From NCBI RefSeq assembly GCF_030272615.1, contig NC_081415.1, forward strand, positions 628,161,240-628,225,239: a DNA stretch of 64,000 nucleotides, read 5' to 3'. Of this stretch, positions 1 to 11,320 are shown piece after piece (positions within the stretch are counted from its first letter, which is position 1; every line of letters begins with the position of its first letter). This DNA is from Cryptomeria japonica (taxonomy: Eukaryota > Streptophyta > Pinopsida > Cupressales > Cupressaceae). The translations under genes were made by a program, and so were the position numbers. Under the pieces are notes generated by a model, which ran no database searches, was not told where the DNA came from, and saw only the letters and a list, made by a program, of their open reading frames with translations.

Positions 1-32
<32 letters not shown>
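1..32. repeat. (TA)n microsatellite
   Basis: Uninterrupted TA dinucleotides at the window edge; the true left end lies outside the window. Confidence 0.95.
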
Positions 33-34
<2 letters not shown>

Positions 35-660
35 CCAATTTACAAAAGTAAACTCATAAGTACGATTTTTCATACATTTATACCTATCTGAACAAAAAGA
101 ACATATAACCTAGAGTCAATATTCATTTTAGAATCATTTACACATTTTATCTCTTTTAACTATAAAGAATAATATTTCACAATCACTCATACAACTTAGA
201 TTTAATTCAAACACCACTCACATCATGCAATTAATGCACGTGCATAATTATTTAAATCAATCTACTACTCATTCCAAATTCATCATTTCAATTTGAACAA
301 ACACTCAAATAAGGTCATTTAAATCATCCATCTTTCAAGATGCAAATATAAATCCTAATGTGGTGTGTGAGAGATTCCATCTATCCTAATGAAATACAAG
401 AGCTAAGACAACTCTACCTGAACCATGTTCTCACCTTCATCATTGTTCACTTGTTCCTGCATTCACTTGCACTCAATCGCTCATTAGCAATGACGATCCC
501 AATTCACAAATAAAAATTATTACTGATCATTCAATTGTATATAAATCATTTCAATACATTTGATATCCTATCTTATTTTATTGACAATTCCAATTTTATT
601 TCATTTCCAATTCATTTGTGAAAAATAACATTCTTTTCCTAATTAAATAATTATGGAAAA
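33..660. other. AT-rich non-coding stretch
   Basis: No coding frame and no recognisable element terminus. It may belong to the copia-type insertion on its right, because the gypsy reverse transcriptase broken at about 1,947 does not resume here. I see nothing else in it. Confidence 0.5.
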
Positions 661-1946
661 TTAGGTTCGTGACAGTGTGACTACCGGTTGGTAGTCTCAG
701 CTTTAGGGTTTCTGGTTTGGCAATCTAGCTTGTGTGATGCAACCGATGATATTCTGTGATGAGTTAGATAAGAAACAAGGATGAGTTTGAGATGCCACAT
801 CAGTTTTCTGCACATGAAGAAGGATTTCTTTGATGATCTTGCATGAGAAGATCGACTGCATTAAATGTCTACCTCAGGAATGAACATTCTTCTTAGCAGT
901 ATGAGAAGAAAGTGTGATGGATTACTGATTTCTATGTGCGGTGAAGAATGGATGATGCAGAATGACTTGTGATCTATTTGAGATTGTTTCATTCTATGAA
1001 AAAAATTTGGACGGTCAGGATTGGACCGCTTGTAATTGTAAACCTAAGATGCTTAGGGTTTAGGGTTTGTGTTACTGACCTAATTCTTGTCTATAAGGTT
1101 GATGAGTTTTGATATTGTTGTTATTGGAAAAAGTTGTGATGTATCTGAGTGATGAGATACTTGCCAGACTAGTGAGTGAAAACTGCAGAGTGTGATTGCA
1201 GAATAGAGGAACTGAAAAGGATCTGCCTTAGCATATAGTGTTGTTATCAGATCAGAGTTTTACCTGTTGTCTTCTAACCATTTCAACAAAAGGAAAATCC
1301 TTTTGTCAGGTAGCTTTAACAGGATTACTGTAAATCCTCTAACCAGGTGACTCAAGTTCATTGAGTTCTTTAAATCCTTTAGTGAGGTAGCCTTTAACAG
1401 GGTTTCAACCTTTAACAGGGTATATAGCCATCCCTTAATCAGGTGATCTTTAACAGGATCAATTCCTAGTAGAACCTTATTGTAAAGTCTTTAACCGGAC
1501 TAGGCTCCTAACAGAGTGAGCTTCAAAAGAGTTCAAAACAATCTTGTAGGTATTCATCCCCACCATGGTTTTTCCCATTTGGGTTTCCACGTGAAAAATT
1601 TGTGTGTCATGAGTTGTGCATTTTTCATGTGATGATTAAGCATTCTTTGTTTAAGTGATTATGCATGCAGAGCTAATGGGTATGGTATTGTTGATACACC
1701 ACATTCATATGTTAATGGGTGAAGTAGTTATCAAGTATTGAATTATATTTGAAGCATTCAATTTTACAGGTTTATGTTGTCTAAAGTCTTACTGTGTTTA
1801 ACTGGTATTGCCATGGTTAAGTTCATAAATGAAGACAACCGGTTAGCATTGTTTTAACTTGATAAGTTGCAGAGAAGTTTTTGTATGTACTAATTCACCC
1901 CCCCCTCTCAGGACTAGTTAGGGTATTTGTTGTTCATCATTATTCA
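661..1946 (+). mobile_element. Copia-type LTR, 3' part
   Basis: The segment has the style of plant copia LTRs. It shows repeated taacagg/accagg motifs (1,310-1,510), a block reading ccaccatggtttttccc near 1,561 followed by a wgggtttccacgt-type motif, and a polypyrimidine run after ctaattcac at 1,890-1,915. The same arrangement recurs at the end of the LTRs at 19,670-20,478 and 53,115-53,927. The right end is placed at about 1,946 because gypsy RT coding on the minus strand is continuous from there rightwards. The left end is not resolved, and no matching target duplication was found, so this may be one LTR of a larger element extending out of the window. Confidence 0.6.
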
Positions 1947-2268
1947 TCATACAAAGCCTCCAAGTGCCTTCTTTCCTTGGTGCAAGGACTATCAGTACTT
2001 CACATGGGGTTAGAATTTTGCCAATCAGTCCTGATTCAAGCAACTCTTCAATCTACCTTGCCATTTCTGCATTCTGGTCTAGGGTGAGCTTGTAGGCTAC
2101 TTTGTTTGGCAATGTAGATCTAGGGATCATATCTATGCAATGACTGATGTCCCTTACCAGTGGTAGGGACCTTGGCATTCCATCTGAGATGATTCCTTGA
2201 TGCTTATCAAGCAACTGTCTGACTGTCAAGTCTATGTGTTTTGGTCCTCCTTCTTTCTCTTCTGCAAA
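1947..2268 (-). pseudogene. Gypsy RT N-terminal part (element 1)
   Basis: The minus-strand translation continues from the protease into the canonical start of gypsy reverse transcriptase. It shows the HCIDMIPRS-like linker, a PNK-AYKLT segment, then ARQIEELLESGLI and VLAPRKEGTWRLCM. These match the region just before the first RT motif, where primer and template are bound. The frame breaks right after WRLCM at about 1,947, where copia LTR sequence starts, so the catalytic core is not in the window. In intact relatives this domain makes cDNA in the cytoplasmic virus-like particle; this copy cannot. Confidence 0.8.
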
Positions 2269-3990
2269 CTACTTTTTCCTTTTCACGTTGGGACTAGGCA
2301 TGAGGGCATAGCAAACTACACCTTTCTCTGCAATCTCCTTCATGAACTGTTTACCTTCTACTATCAGCACTCTTGTATCCTTCCCTTTTGATTCCATCTC
2401 TTCCTCTATCAAAGGTAAGAGTTCTATCACCTTCCCATCTTTGGTGATTGAGTAGGTGTTTCTCAACCCATCATGATGACCTTTCAAGTCATACTGCCAT
2501 GGTCTCCCAAACAAGAGATGGCATGCATCCATTTTGGCTATGTCAAATAGCAATCTATTCTTGTAAGATCCAATCTGAAACTCCACCCAAGCCTGCTCTT
2601 CCACCACTACTTGCTGACCTTGCATGAGCCATGAAACCTTATAGGGGTAAGGGTGAGGCAGCTTCCTAAGCTTAAGCTTTTCTACCATTTCAAGTAATAC
2701 AAAAATTTCAGTGGATCCGGAGTCTATCAGAACCTTGCATACCTTTCCTCCTACCTTACAACTAGTTTTGAAAAGAGATTTCCTTTGTGTAGGCTTCTTG
2801 TCAGGTACTTTCATGGTGGTTACTACTCTCCTCATCATCAGGGCCTCTCCTCTCTTGGGATATCCATAACTATCAAGAGCATTTACACTTTGATAACTGC
2901 TTGCACTTGCCACACTTTGACAATCAAATTCCTGAACCAAATTTCTTCTCCTTTCTCCCATGGAGCTAGAATCCTTCTCTGGACACCTATTGGCCATATG
3001 CCCTTCTTGATTATAGTTGTAGCACCTAGGAGGTCCTCTGCCTTGGGATCTCCCCCTAGAGGGTGGTCTTCTACCCCTTAAGCTACCTCTTGGATTGTAG
3101 CCCCCTCCTTAGTTGTAACTACTCTCTCCTTTATTGCCTTCTTGGTTAGAGTCTCCCTGGTATCCAAAACCATTTCCTCTACCTCTAAAAGGGCCTCTTC
3201 CTCCTCTTTGTTGTCTCCCTTTACCTCTGCCATTTTGTTCTTTCTTTCTCTTCAACTTCTCCTCCACCTTGAGTGCCAATTGAAAGCACTTTTAGACTAT
3301 CTCCGGGGTGTGGAGATTCAAGTCTTCTTGGATTGTAAATCTAAACCCATTGAGATACCTCGCCACCTTCTCATCTTCACTCTCTTTCACCTTAGTCCTC
3401 ACACATAACTTAATGAACTCCTCGGTATAGGAACTCACGTCCATCTCCTTTTGTTTCAAATTCTACCTCCTCCTATTCAATTGGATATTGTAATCCATTG
3501 GGACATATGCTTCTTTCACCAAAGCAATCATTTTCTTCCATGTAGATACTCTTCTCTTTCCGTCTTTCACCCTCTCATCTTGGATGAAAGTCCACCAAGT
3601 TAGTGCAGCCCCTTTCATTTTGGATTGGGCCATCTTCACCCTCTGGTGGTCTAGTATGTCTTCACTTTCAAAAAAATTGTCCAAGGAGTCTATCCACTCC
3701 ATCACGGTATCAAGCTCCACCTTGCCTGCAAATACTAGTAGATCCATCTTCACATCCATTGTTCTTCTCTCCATGGACTTGAAGACACTCATCAGGGGTC
3801 TCTGTTCTACAGGTACCTCTATCTCTTCCTACATAGGGATCTCCTCTTCATCCCCTTCTTCTCTAGAGTCTTTCTCTCCCCTCTCCACTATGTCCTTCAA
3901 CCAATCCATCTCATTCCTCAAGGCCTGATTCTCAGCCCTTACTGATCTTCTCTCTTCCATCTACTTCTTCACTAGGACATTCAACTCTAC
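2269..3990 (-). pseudogene. Gypsy gag-protease polyprotein (element 1)
   Basis: Gag core: 3,463-3,792 encodes a retrotrans_gag-like domain with WIDSLDNFF, MKGAALTWW and STWKKM motifs, preceded by a glutamate-rich N-terminal region to about 3,990. A basic RG-rich linker (about 3,050-3,250) leads to a CCHC zinc knuckle around 2,980-3,030, then to a retropepsin domain. The protease active site reads LIDSGST, with a downstream LLFGRPWQYD flap/dimer motif in the 2,269-2,997 open segment. Gag packages RNA and the protease cleaves the polyprotein. The two open blocks lie in the same frame but are separated by several stops, so this is a pseudogene. The DSGS catalytic aspartate is retained. Confidence 0.85.
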
Positions 3991-4074
3991 ATTGGTCATT
4001 CTGGAAGGTGTCTCATGGGATCCTTCTTCTTCTAACATATTGGCTTCTCCTTCTCTTTCGAAGGACACTCCTTT

Positions 4075-4086
4075 GCTCTGATACCA
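4075..4086 (-). promoter_or_regulatory. Primer binding site (initiator Met tRNA)
   Basis: The minus strand reads TGGTATCAGAGC, the standard plant LTR primer site complementary to the 3' end of initiator tRNA-Met. It sits one base after the LTR end and upstream of gag. Confidence 0.9.
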
Positions 4087-4087
4087 C

Positions 4088-5576
4088 TGGATGAAAAGGC
4101 CTAACCAAAATCCTAATAACAAGCCCAAAACTAGGTTAGGCTAGTGACCCTTCAACTACTCACAAGGGTTCTGCAAGGAAGGACTCTATACCTTGGATGA
4201 AACTACACACACTTTCCCTAGTCTTAGGCCTACTCAAGATGAGTAAAAGGCTTAAACTCTTCAAACGGGATTTACCGATGATCCCTACTCCTTGGTATTT
4301 TGAATTTGGCCAACTTATATCATATAAGACCTCTTCCAAGAACTGGTTTTGATCTTGGCTATCAAATCCTTATACCTTCTTTGTAAACCTACCCCCTAGG
4401 CTTGTAGCCCTATTTGATGATTGGATGGATCTTAACTCAAAAATGTTCCACACACCCATAAAAAACAATTATCATTTTAGACAACCTTTTGGAATTTATA
4501 CCGATCCCCAAAATGGTTTGGGATGATCTACAAATATAGCGTCTGCTCCTTTTAGAGGCTAAGAGACCTAATAAGGGCAATTAGCCCTATTTTCCAAAGC
4601 AACTACCTCTACTGGTAGACCAAATGAATAATAACCTTAATGGGAATGTGGGGGGTAGTGATAAACTTCTAATTCTATGGTTGCACTCCTGGAATCCATC
4701 GCTAAGACAAATTATGATGGTTGTCCTAAAACTTGTCTTAGGTAGTCACATAGAGATGCATACCTAAATCTGTTCTTTTCTCCACACAACAAAGTCTCCC
4801 CTACAACAAAACATAAAAATACTAAAATAAAAAGACTTATCATGTATCCCTCCAAAGGAAGAGTCTTCTAATGGACTGGAGTGCAAGATAAAACCATTTT
4901 GGTTCAAAACCCTCTCCAAACCCTCACTTTCTGGGTCACAGTCAGTAAAATGGAGGGTTCTCTCTACTCCAAAATTATTAAGACCTCAGACCACCACAAA
5001 AAGAAATATAATTCATATCCCTATCTACTTCAAGGATTTTGGGGTTCAAACCAATCCATACAATCACATACAACACCTGCAAACTCAGAATTTCTGGGAA
5101 AACTGAAGTATTTTGAGTATTATTGCTTCATAAACTCCAACTCCAACATCAGAAACTTTGGGAATCAAGCCCAAAAGGCTTATATCTCTCTCCAATAGTT
5201 TCCCACCAAATTTGGAGTAGGTTTGAGCCATTGAAAGGCTTCCCTCAACCAAATTACAAAAAGTTGCACTTTTGCACTCAAAAGTTGCAATTTTGCTCAC
5301 AAAGTTGTCATACTTCCTAAGGTTGGGATCCACACACATGGACCAACCAAACACACACAAAACATGTCTAAAACCTATAAACATAAATCTAAACCATCTA
5401 CTACCCCTTTTTACCATATTGTCCCAATTGGCTTCTCAAATTGCTTAATTGGTGACATGGGCTTACATGGTGGGGTTTATTTGCATACATGAAACACAAG
5501 ACACCCTAACACATCCTAATGGTCCTATTCTTTATCCTCAAGGTCATAAATATCTTTTTGATGAGGTTCTCCTACA
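4088..5576 (-). repeat. 5' LTR of gypsy element 1
   Basis: It is bounded on the inside by the primer site (LTR ends in CA at 4,088 on the minus strand). On the outside, RNase H coding of gypsy element 2 stops (LTR start TGTAGG at 5,576, or TGG at 5,579). Length is about 1.49 kb. No second LTR is available in the window to prove the limits. Confidence 0.65.
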
Positions 5577-6737
5577 CCAAGCATAGATGACAGCTAACAT
5601 TTCCTTTTCAGTAACAATGTAATTCAGTTCTGGTCCTTGCAAATTTTTACTAATGTAATAAATTACATTTTCCAAAACTCCTTGCTTCTGCCCCAAAACT
5701 GCTCCTATTGCAAAATTGGATGCATCTATATGAATGTCAAAAGGAATTGACCAATCAGGTCCTTTAAGCACATGGGCCTGGGTTAAGGCTTCTTTTAGGT
5801 GAGAAAATGATTTTTCGCATGCAACTGTCCATTCAAACTCAACTTCCTTTATCAATAAAGAATATAATGGCCCTTCTTTTTGACTAAAGTCCTTAACAAA
5901 TCTCCTATAGTACCCTACATGGCCTAGAAAACTTCTTACATCCTTTTGTTTAACAGGGGTAGGAAGAGCAAGTATTACCTCAATTTTAGCTAGATATACC
6001 TGAATACCTATTTGAGAAATTTGATGCCCCAATACTATTCCTTCTTGCATCATCATAAAACATTTTTCACTATTTAGGGATAAATTGTGATCTTCACACT
6101 ACTACAATACTTTGGTTAGATTTTTTAATGCCTCCTTAAATGTAGTCCCATAAGTAGTAAAGTCATCCATGTAAATTTCCATACAATCATGGGATATATC
6201 TGAAAATATACTAAGGACAACCCTTTGAAAGGTTGCAGGAGCATTACATAAACCAAAAGGAAGGACTGAATAGGCATATGTTCCCCAAGGGCGGGTAAAG
6301 GTGGTTTTTTTCTTATCTTCAAGAGCTATTTTGATCTGATTATAACCACTAAATCCATCCAAAAATGAAAAGTATTGCTTACCTACTAGAGAGTCTAACA
6401 CTTGGTCTATAAATGGAAGTGGGAAGTGATCCTTCTTAGTAGCAGTGTTGAGCTCCCTATAGTCGACCTAAACTCTCCATTTCCCTCATTTCTTTGGAAC
6501 AATAACCAGAGGAGAAACCCATTGACTGTCTGAAATAGGGTAAGTGAATCTTGCATGAAGCAACTTTTGTAGTTCTTCTTTAACTATTTCCCTTAAAGCA
6601 AGATTAATCCTTCGCTGAGGTTGTCTAATTGGTTTACAATCTTCCCTGATATAAATTCTATGGGTACACAAGGTAGGATTTAATTCTTTCATGTCCTGAT
6701 AATCCCATGCAAAATCTTGTTGTTGGGCTTTCAGCAA
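5577..6737 (-). pseudogene. Gypsy RT and RNase H start (element 2)
   Basis: Three open blocks on the minus strand make one RT-RNase H domain. The first, 6,486-6,737, has QPQRRINLALREIVKEE and WVSPLVIVPKK. The second, 6,102-6,401, has FSFLDGFSGYNQI, LPFGLCNAPATFQR and the catalytic YMDD at 6,162-6,173. The third, 5,577-6,056, has RSFLGHVGYYRRF, then the RNase H entry DASNFAIGAVLGQ and the TEKEMLAVIYA motif. The catalytic triad aspartates visible in RT are intact, but stops separate the blocks. The RNase H frame ends at the LTR of gypsy element 1 immediately after EMLAVIYA, which dates that insertion as later. Confidence 0.9.
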
Positions 6738-7124
6738 TTATGTTAATGACAATCTTTGATCTACTACTAATTGACTATTGATGTCCAACTGTCTTCCTGC
6801 AACAACTTCTATTGGAATTACTGACTCGGCATTAGATATTTCAAACAGACAAGAGGTTTGAATCTCCTATGGTAGCAATGTGTGAAACATGTCTCTGGCT
6901 GCAGGAGAATTTAAAAAGTCTATTGATGGAAGAAGGGTATGTAGAGGACTTACTAGTATACCCAATGACTGTTGAGTTGCTCCATAATGATTTCTTATGA
7001 TGTTAGAGAGTATTGTATCATCCTCTTGAATTGCTATGAATGGGTCCCTTGATAACATCAATAGTTGTTGAAAAAAATTAATTTCCTCTGCTTCTTCTCC
7101 TATGTCTGACCATACTACTCATTC

Positions 7125-7781
7125 TTAATCAATTTGTGGTTGTGTTGGAGAATAGAGTGCAAGTGTTTTGGTAGTAATACCATCTGAAATTGTCATATCT
7201 TCTGATCTGCAACCTATATATGCATCAGTTGTTGCCAGCCAAGGTCTTCCCAAAATAATTTGATATCCACCTAATCTTGCCTTAGGAGAGAGGATTATAA
7301 AATCAGCGAGATATTCCCAAGAATCTAATGTGACAACAATATCTTCAACCATCCCTTCAGGCCAAATAGTAGAGCTATCAGCAAGCTGTAGGACCGTTGG
7401 AGTTGATCTGAGACTAGTAATGTTGAGTTGTTGCATGACATCCTTAGTCATCACATTTATGGCTGCTCCTAAGTCTATCAAGGCATTTTTTATTTGAGTT
7501 CCATTAATAACTACCTTGACAATAGGGCTACCTAGGACAGAATATTTAGGGACAACAATTTTTCCTAACATAATATCAGCCAATTGTCCTACTACATGCA
7601 CTATTTTTGGGTCTTTTTTCTTCCTCATAGTTTTCTTCAGACATGCCTCTTTAATAGATTTTTCATATATGGGAATGTCTTTAATAGCTTGAAATAGTGG
7701 GATTTTAACACATATATGTTTTAGTTGATCAATAAGATCAAAAGCTATATCATCATGTTGCCTAGACACTTCTACCTGCAA
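7125..7781 (-). pseudogene. Gypsy aspartic protease region (element 2)
   Basis: The open block of 218 residues is the linker plus retropepsin of an Athila-type polyprotein. The active site reads ALIDLGAAINVM (DLGA rather than DTGA, typical of Athila), followed by LADSSTIWPEG and the conserved IILGRPWLATTDAYIGC. A segment with ILGKIVVPK-like spacing precedes it, as in relatives where gag ends and protease begins. It would process Gag-Pol in the particle. It is separated from RT by stops and from gag by a degenerate Gln/Pro-rich linker (7,782-8,460), so it is part of a dead copy. Confidence 0.88.
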
Positions 7782-8479
7782 TCTTTGAGGAAAAGGGGGA
7801 GTTCTTATAGGTGTATCTGGAGTTTCAGACTATTGAACCTGCTCAAGGTTTCCAAATTTATCAAGTATGGTTTCATGAGTAGTCTCCTTTGTTGATAATT
7901 TTGTTATGACTAGAGGAGATGGAGTAGGCAATGTTGTCCCTTACTGCAAATGAGTATCACTTATATTGAGAGAGTATGCAGGATAGTTATTAGGATCAGT
8001 TGAAAAAACTTGTTTTTGCTATTGTAGTTTGTTATTTGGATTTGGAAAATGTTGAGTTGGTAGTTGAGTTGGCCTGGATGGAGTGGCATTAGGAGCTGGT
8101 GGCATTAGAGCCGACTGTTGGGACTATTGTTGTGGCTACAGGAAACCTGATGACTGGTTTTCTCATTGCTGCCCTCCCCTCCATTGTGGTGACTATTGCC
8201 AGTTACCCTGAGAGGGAGACAAATTCCCTTGTGGATGCTACCATTAAGATGAGGAATTCTGATAATTAGGCCAAGGGTTTTAAGAATTATTCCAAGACTG
8301 AGGAGTATAATTTCCAAAATTTTGGGAATATGGAGGTTGTCACTAATTGTTTTGTGCATTGAAGTTCATATAAGGTTTAGAAAATGACAATGGATCCTGT
8401 GGAATAATTTGTCTAGGAGGCCAAGGCCTTCATTGTGTAACATAAAAGAGTTGTTCATCATCACCATAGACAGGCTTGA

Positions 8480-9254
8480 AATCTGGGGAACTCTATTGGC
8501 TATCAATTTTAGCTAACAGTTTGCATCTACAGTCCTTCTTCTTTTGTCGACAGCGAGGACAAAATTCAGCAAGCATAGCCTCTGCTGTGACATGCTTCTT
8601 TTTTGCCTGTAATGTATCCAATTGGGTAGCCATATTATTAATTATATCCTCTTTAAAATTATTCAACATATGAGTTATTTACATTCTTAAGACTGTAGAA
8701 GATGACTTTGTAATTGAAGAACCAGGCCTATAGTGTCTTCCCCTTTTTGCTGCAGCTCTTGAGTACTTTTGACAAATCTGTCTGATATCATCCCATTGAG
8801 CTTGAGTAATATCTCCTCCTCCCATTAGATCTAAGGAGTCAACACAATCATCCTTGATTCCCCTTAGAAAAATCAACTTCATAGAGTCTTCACTTAGAGT
8901 ACTATGCTTGGATTTCTCGACACTAAATAAGAACCTTTCCAAATAGTCTTCCAGACTTTCATCTTCTTTTTGTGTCATCTTGAATATATCATCACCATGT
9001 CGTTCCATTCCCCTGCAATAGTCTTTATACTTAACCAAGAAGTTTGTCTTCATCTCCTCCCAGGTAGTGATTACATCTCTTCCTAAACTCATAAACCATC
9101 TCAAGGTAGATTCTTTCAAAGTAGAAGGGAATAACTTAAGTTTATGAGCATCAGTAGTATAATCATAATTTCTGCATAGGATATCAAATTCAAACAAAAA
9201 GGTGTCTAAATCTTCTATTACCAATCCATGAAATTTTGGAAGTGAAGAGGCTGG
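8480..9254 (-). pseudogene. Gypsy gag, C-terminal two thirds (element 2)
   Basis: Minus-strand coding at 8,679-9,224 is a retrotrans_gag core: LPKFHG entry just upstream, FLFEFDILC, STLRWFMSLG, TTWEEMKTNFLVKY and DESLEDYLERF. It continues into a Cys-rich patch (FCPRCRQKKKDCRC, about 8,545-8,590) and a Gln/Asn-rich tail. The N-terminal part of the same gag lies at 12,938-13,232, across a 3.7-kb insertion. The frame reads through the insertion point when one 5-bp copy (acata on the minus strand) is counted once. Confidence 0.85.
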
Positions 9255-10920
9255 TATGTAGTACCCCTACTAGTTTGAACTCATTAGACTCATATTTTAT
9301 TATTGTTTGTTTTTCAGTGGATACATTACCATGATATATTATTCAGATTTTTATGACATTATGCTTTATTTGGAGATGAGATGTATAATTTATTTGTAGT
9401 ATTCAGTACTTGTGATTTATGGCATTTTATGTATTATTGCTATGTACTGACATTTTTCTTTATTTATGCAATGTGAAATTATATGTTATGTGTTTGCGAG
9501 TGTATTGGATGCAAGGGGACGATTTTCCTTCACTCATTTCGGTGAGACAGGGAACATCGTGATTCTCCTTCATCGGTGTGTATGTCATGTTTTCTATATT
9601 GTATATAAATGCATGTGTGGTTCGGTGATGTAGGATATTGCAGGTACAAGTACCGGGTAGGTATGGGGTATCGTCTCCACCTAGCTTCACAGGTTTGAGC
9701 GTGCCTTATATTTTTTGATGGAAGTGGAGGAGATAGTAGTTGACCCTATTTTACTCAGTTACACTCGTATGAGTGTCGTCAGTTGGTCGTCTTGTTAGTT
9801 AGTTCGGTCTTTGTATTTTTTCATTTTATCTTTTATGGGTAATTGCTTGAGATTTGTTTAAATTGAGTGTTTTAATGGATTTAATTAATTAATTAATTAA
9901 GTTTATGAAATTATCTCATTATTTTATTGTTTATGCATTGAGATTATAAATGTAGTTAATTAAAGAAATTATTAAATTAAGTTGCAAGCTACATGGTATT
10001 TGAAATATATTTTTATAAATTAGATTAATTATATTTATTGTGTCCTTGAATTTTAAATAAATAAATGATTAAATAAATAAAAGAATAAATAAATGAATAA
10101 AAGGGTTAATTATAATTAAAATATTGCTTTAATTCTTTATTTAGAAAATGAATTAATGTGCATGAGAAAAGTAAAGAAAGAATAATGTTTTTTAATTATT
10201 GCATGTGATAAATTTAGAAAATAAAATATAAATTACTATTATTCTAAATTTAGGTTTTTTGTGAAAAAAGCTATTGAACCTAGAATTTTATTAAAATAGG
10301 GGTTAGGTCTTTATTTTAGGGACACACAGGAACAGGTCAAGAATTTAGGGAAGAAATTTTATTGGAAGTTATTGAAGGGATTAGGGCTCTTCTACAGATT
10401 TCTTCCAAGAAAGCTATACCAGGTTGGATGATTTCTTAATTGTGTGTTTTATTAAAAATATTTCTATTTTTCTCTGCTTGATGTGTGTGTAAAATAATTG
10501 TCAAATCCAAAACCCTCTTCTGGTGAATTCGAGTTTTTTGAAATCCATCCCTGATGTGTATTTCTAATTTATGGGAAGTATGTAATTTTTGAGAAAATCA
10601 AGCGAAATTATTATAGAAAAATTTGTCGGATTTTAGGATGCATGGAAATTTGCAAGATTTGTGAGAAAGGGTATTTACCTAAGAAATGGTTTTAATTACC
10701 TTAAGAAAATAAATTTAATTACACATTAAATTTATTTGGGTTAATTAAATTTAAAAGAAAAATATATGAAGAGGAATTGAAATTTTGTGAAAATGGAATT
10801 ATTAAAAAAAATATATTGTGTTTGTTATTATTGCTGTTAAATTTTATTAAAATGAAATTTTTTTAAAAATATTGTTTTTTTATTGTTCTATTTTAAATAT
10901 ATATAAAAATAAAAAATAAA

Positions 10921-10952
<32 letters not shown>

Positions 10953-10956
10953 ACAC

Positions 10957-11115
10957 TACCTATGGTAGCAGCCGCTACCGGCGGTAGTACACAGTACTAT
11001 CGATGGTAGCAGTGCTACCGGCGGTAGCAGCTACCTACGGTAGTAGTGCTACCGGACGATAGTACTAGCTACCGACGGTAGCAGTGCTATCGGACGGTAG
11101 CCTAGGCTACCGTGA
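10957..11115. repeat. Array of short palindromes (CTACCG/CGGTAG)
   Basis: About eight consecutive 13-16-bp palindromes occur in 160 bp, each a variant of GCTACCG-N0-2-CGGTAGC (for example GCTACCGGCGGTAGC). They lie in otherwise very AT-rich DNA, directly after an AAT microsatellite. See the findings for interpretation. Confidence 0.85.
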
Positions 11116-11273
11116 TAGGGGCTATTTGCAATTATAAAAGTGGTTTTAATTTTAATTAATTTCTAAACCCTGTGCACTATTTCGGGTTTCGTACCCAAAG
11201 GTTAGATAAATTAAATTTATTATGTATTATATTATATATGTATATAAATAAATATATGTATATTCATATATGT

Positions 11274-11277
<4 letters not shown>

Positions 11278-11318
<41 letters not shown>
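11278..11318. repeat. (TA)n microsatellite
   Basis: About 20 TA units inside the 3.7-kb insert. The apparent open frame across it is an artefact of the repeat. Confidence 0.95.

Positions 11319-11320
<2 letters not shown>

Larger units (their letters stand above)
1947..5576 (-). mobile_element. Ty3/gypsy element 1 (nested, partial)
   Basis: Minus-strand order is 5' LTR, Met-tRNA primer site, gag, zinc knuckle, aspartic protease, start of reverse transcriptase. The 5' LTR begins inside the RNase H reading frame of gypsy element 2: coding for that RNase H stops at the LTR edge near 5,577. The 3' part (rest of RT, RNase H, integrase, 3' LTR) is missing because the copia LTR at or before 1,946 interrupts RT and the remainder lies outside the window. 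Several in-frame stops make it a dead copy. Confidence 0.85.

Noticed and set aside
1-660. 3' LTR of gypsy element 1
   Set aside because: No similarity to the 5' LTR at 4,088-5,576 was seen.
4861-5460. Plus- and minus-strand frames of 65-110 codons
   Set aside because: They lie inside the gypsy 1 LTR and match no domain.
10957-11115. CRISPR-like repeat array
   Set aside because: Units are palindromes without unique spacers of constant length, in a plant retroelement.
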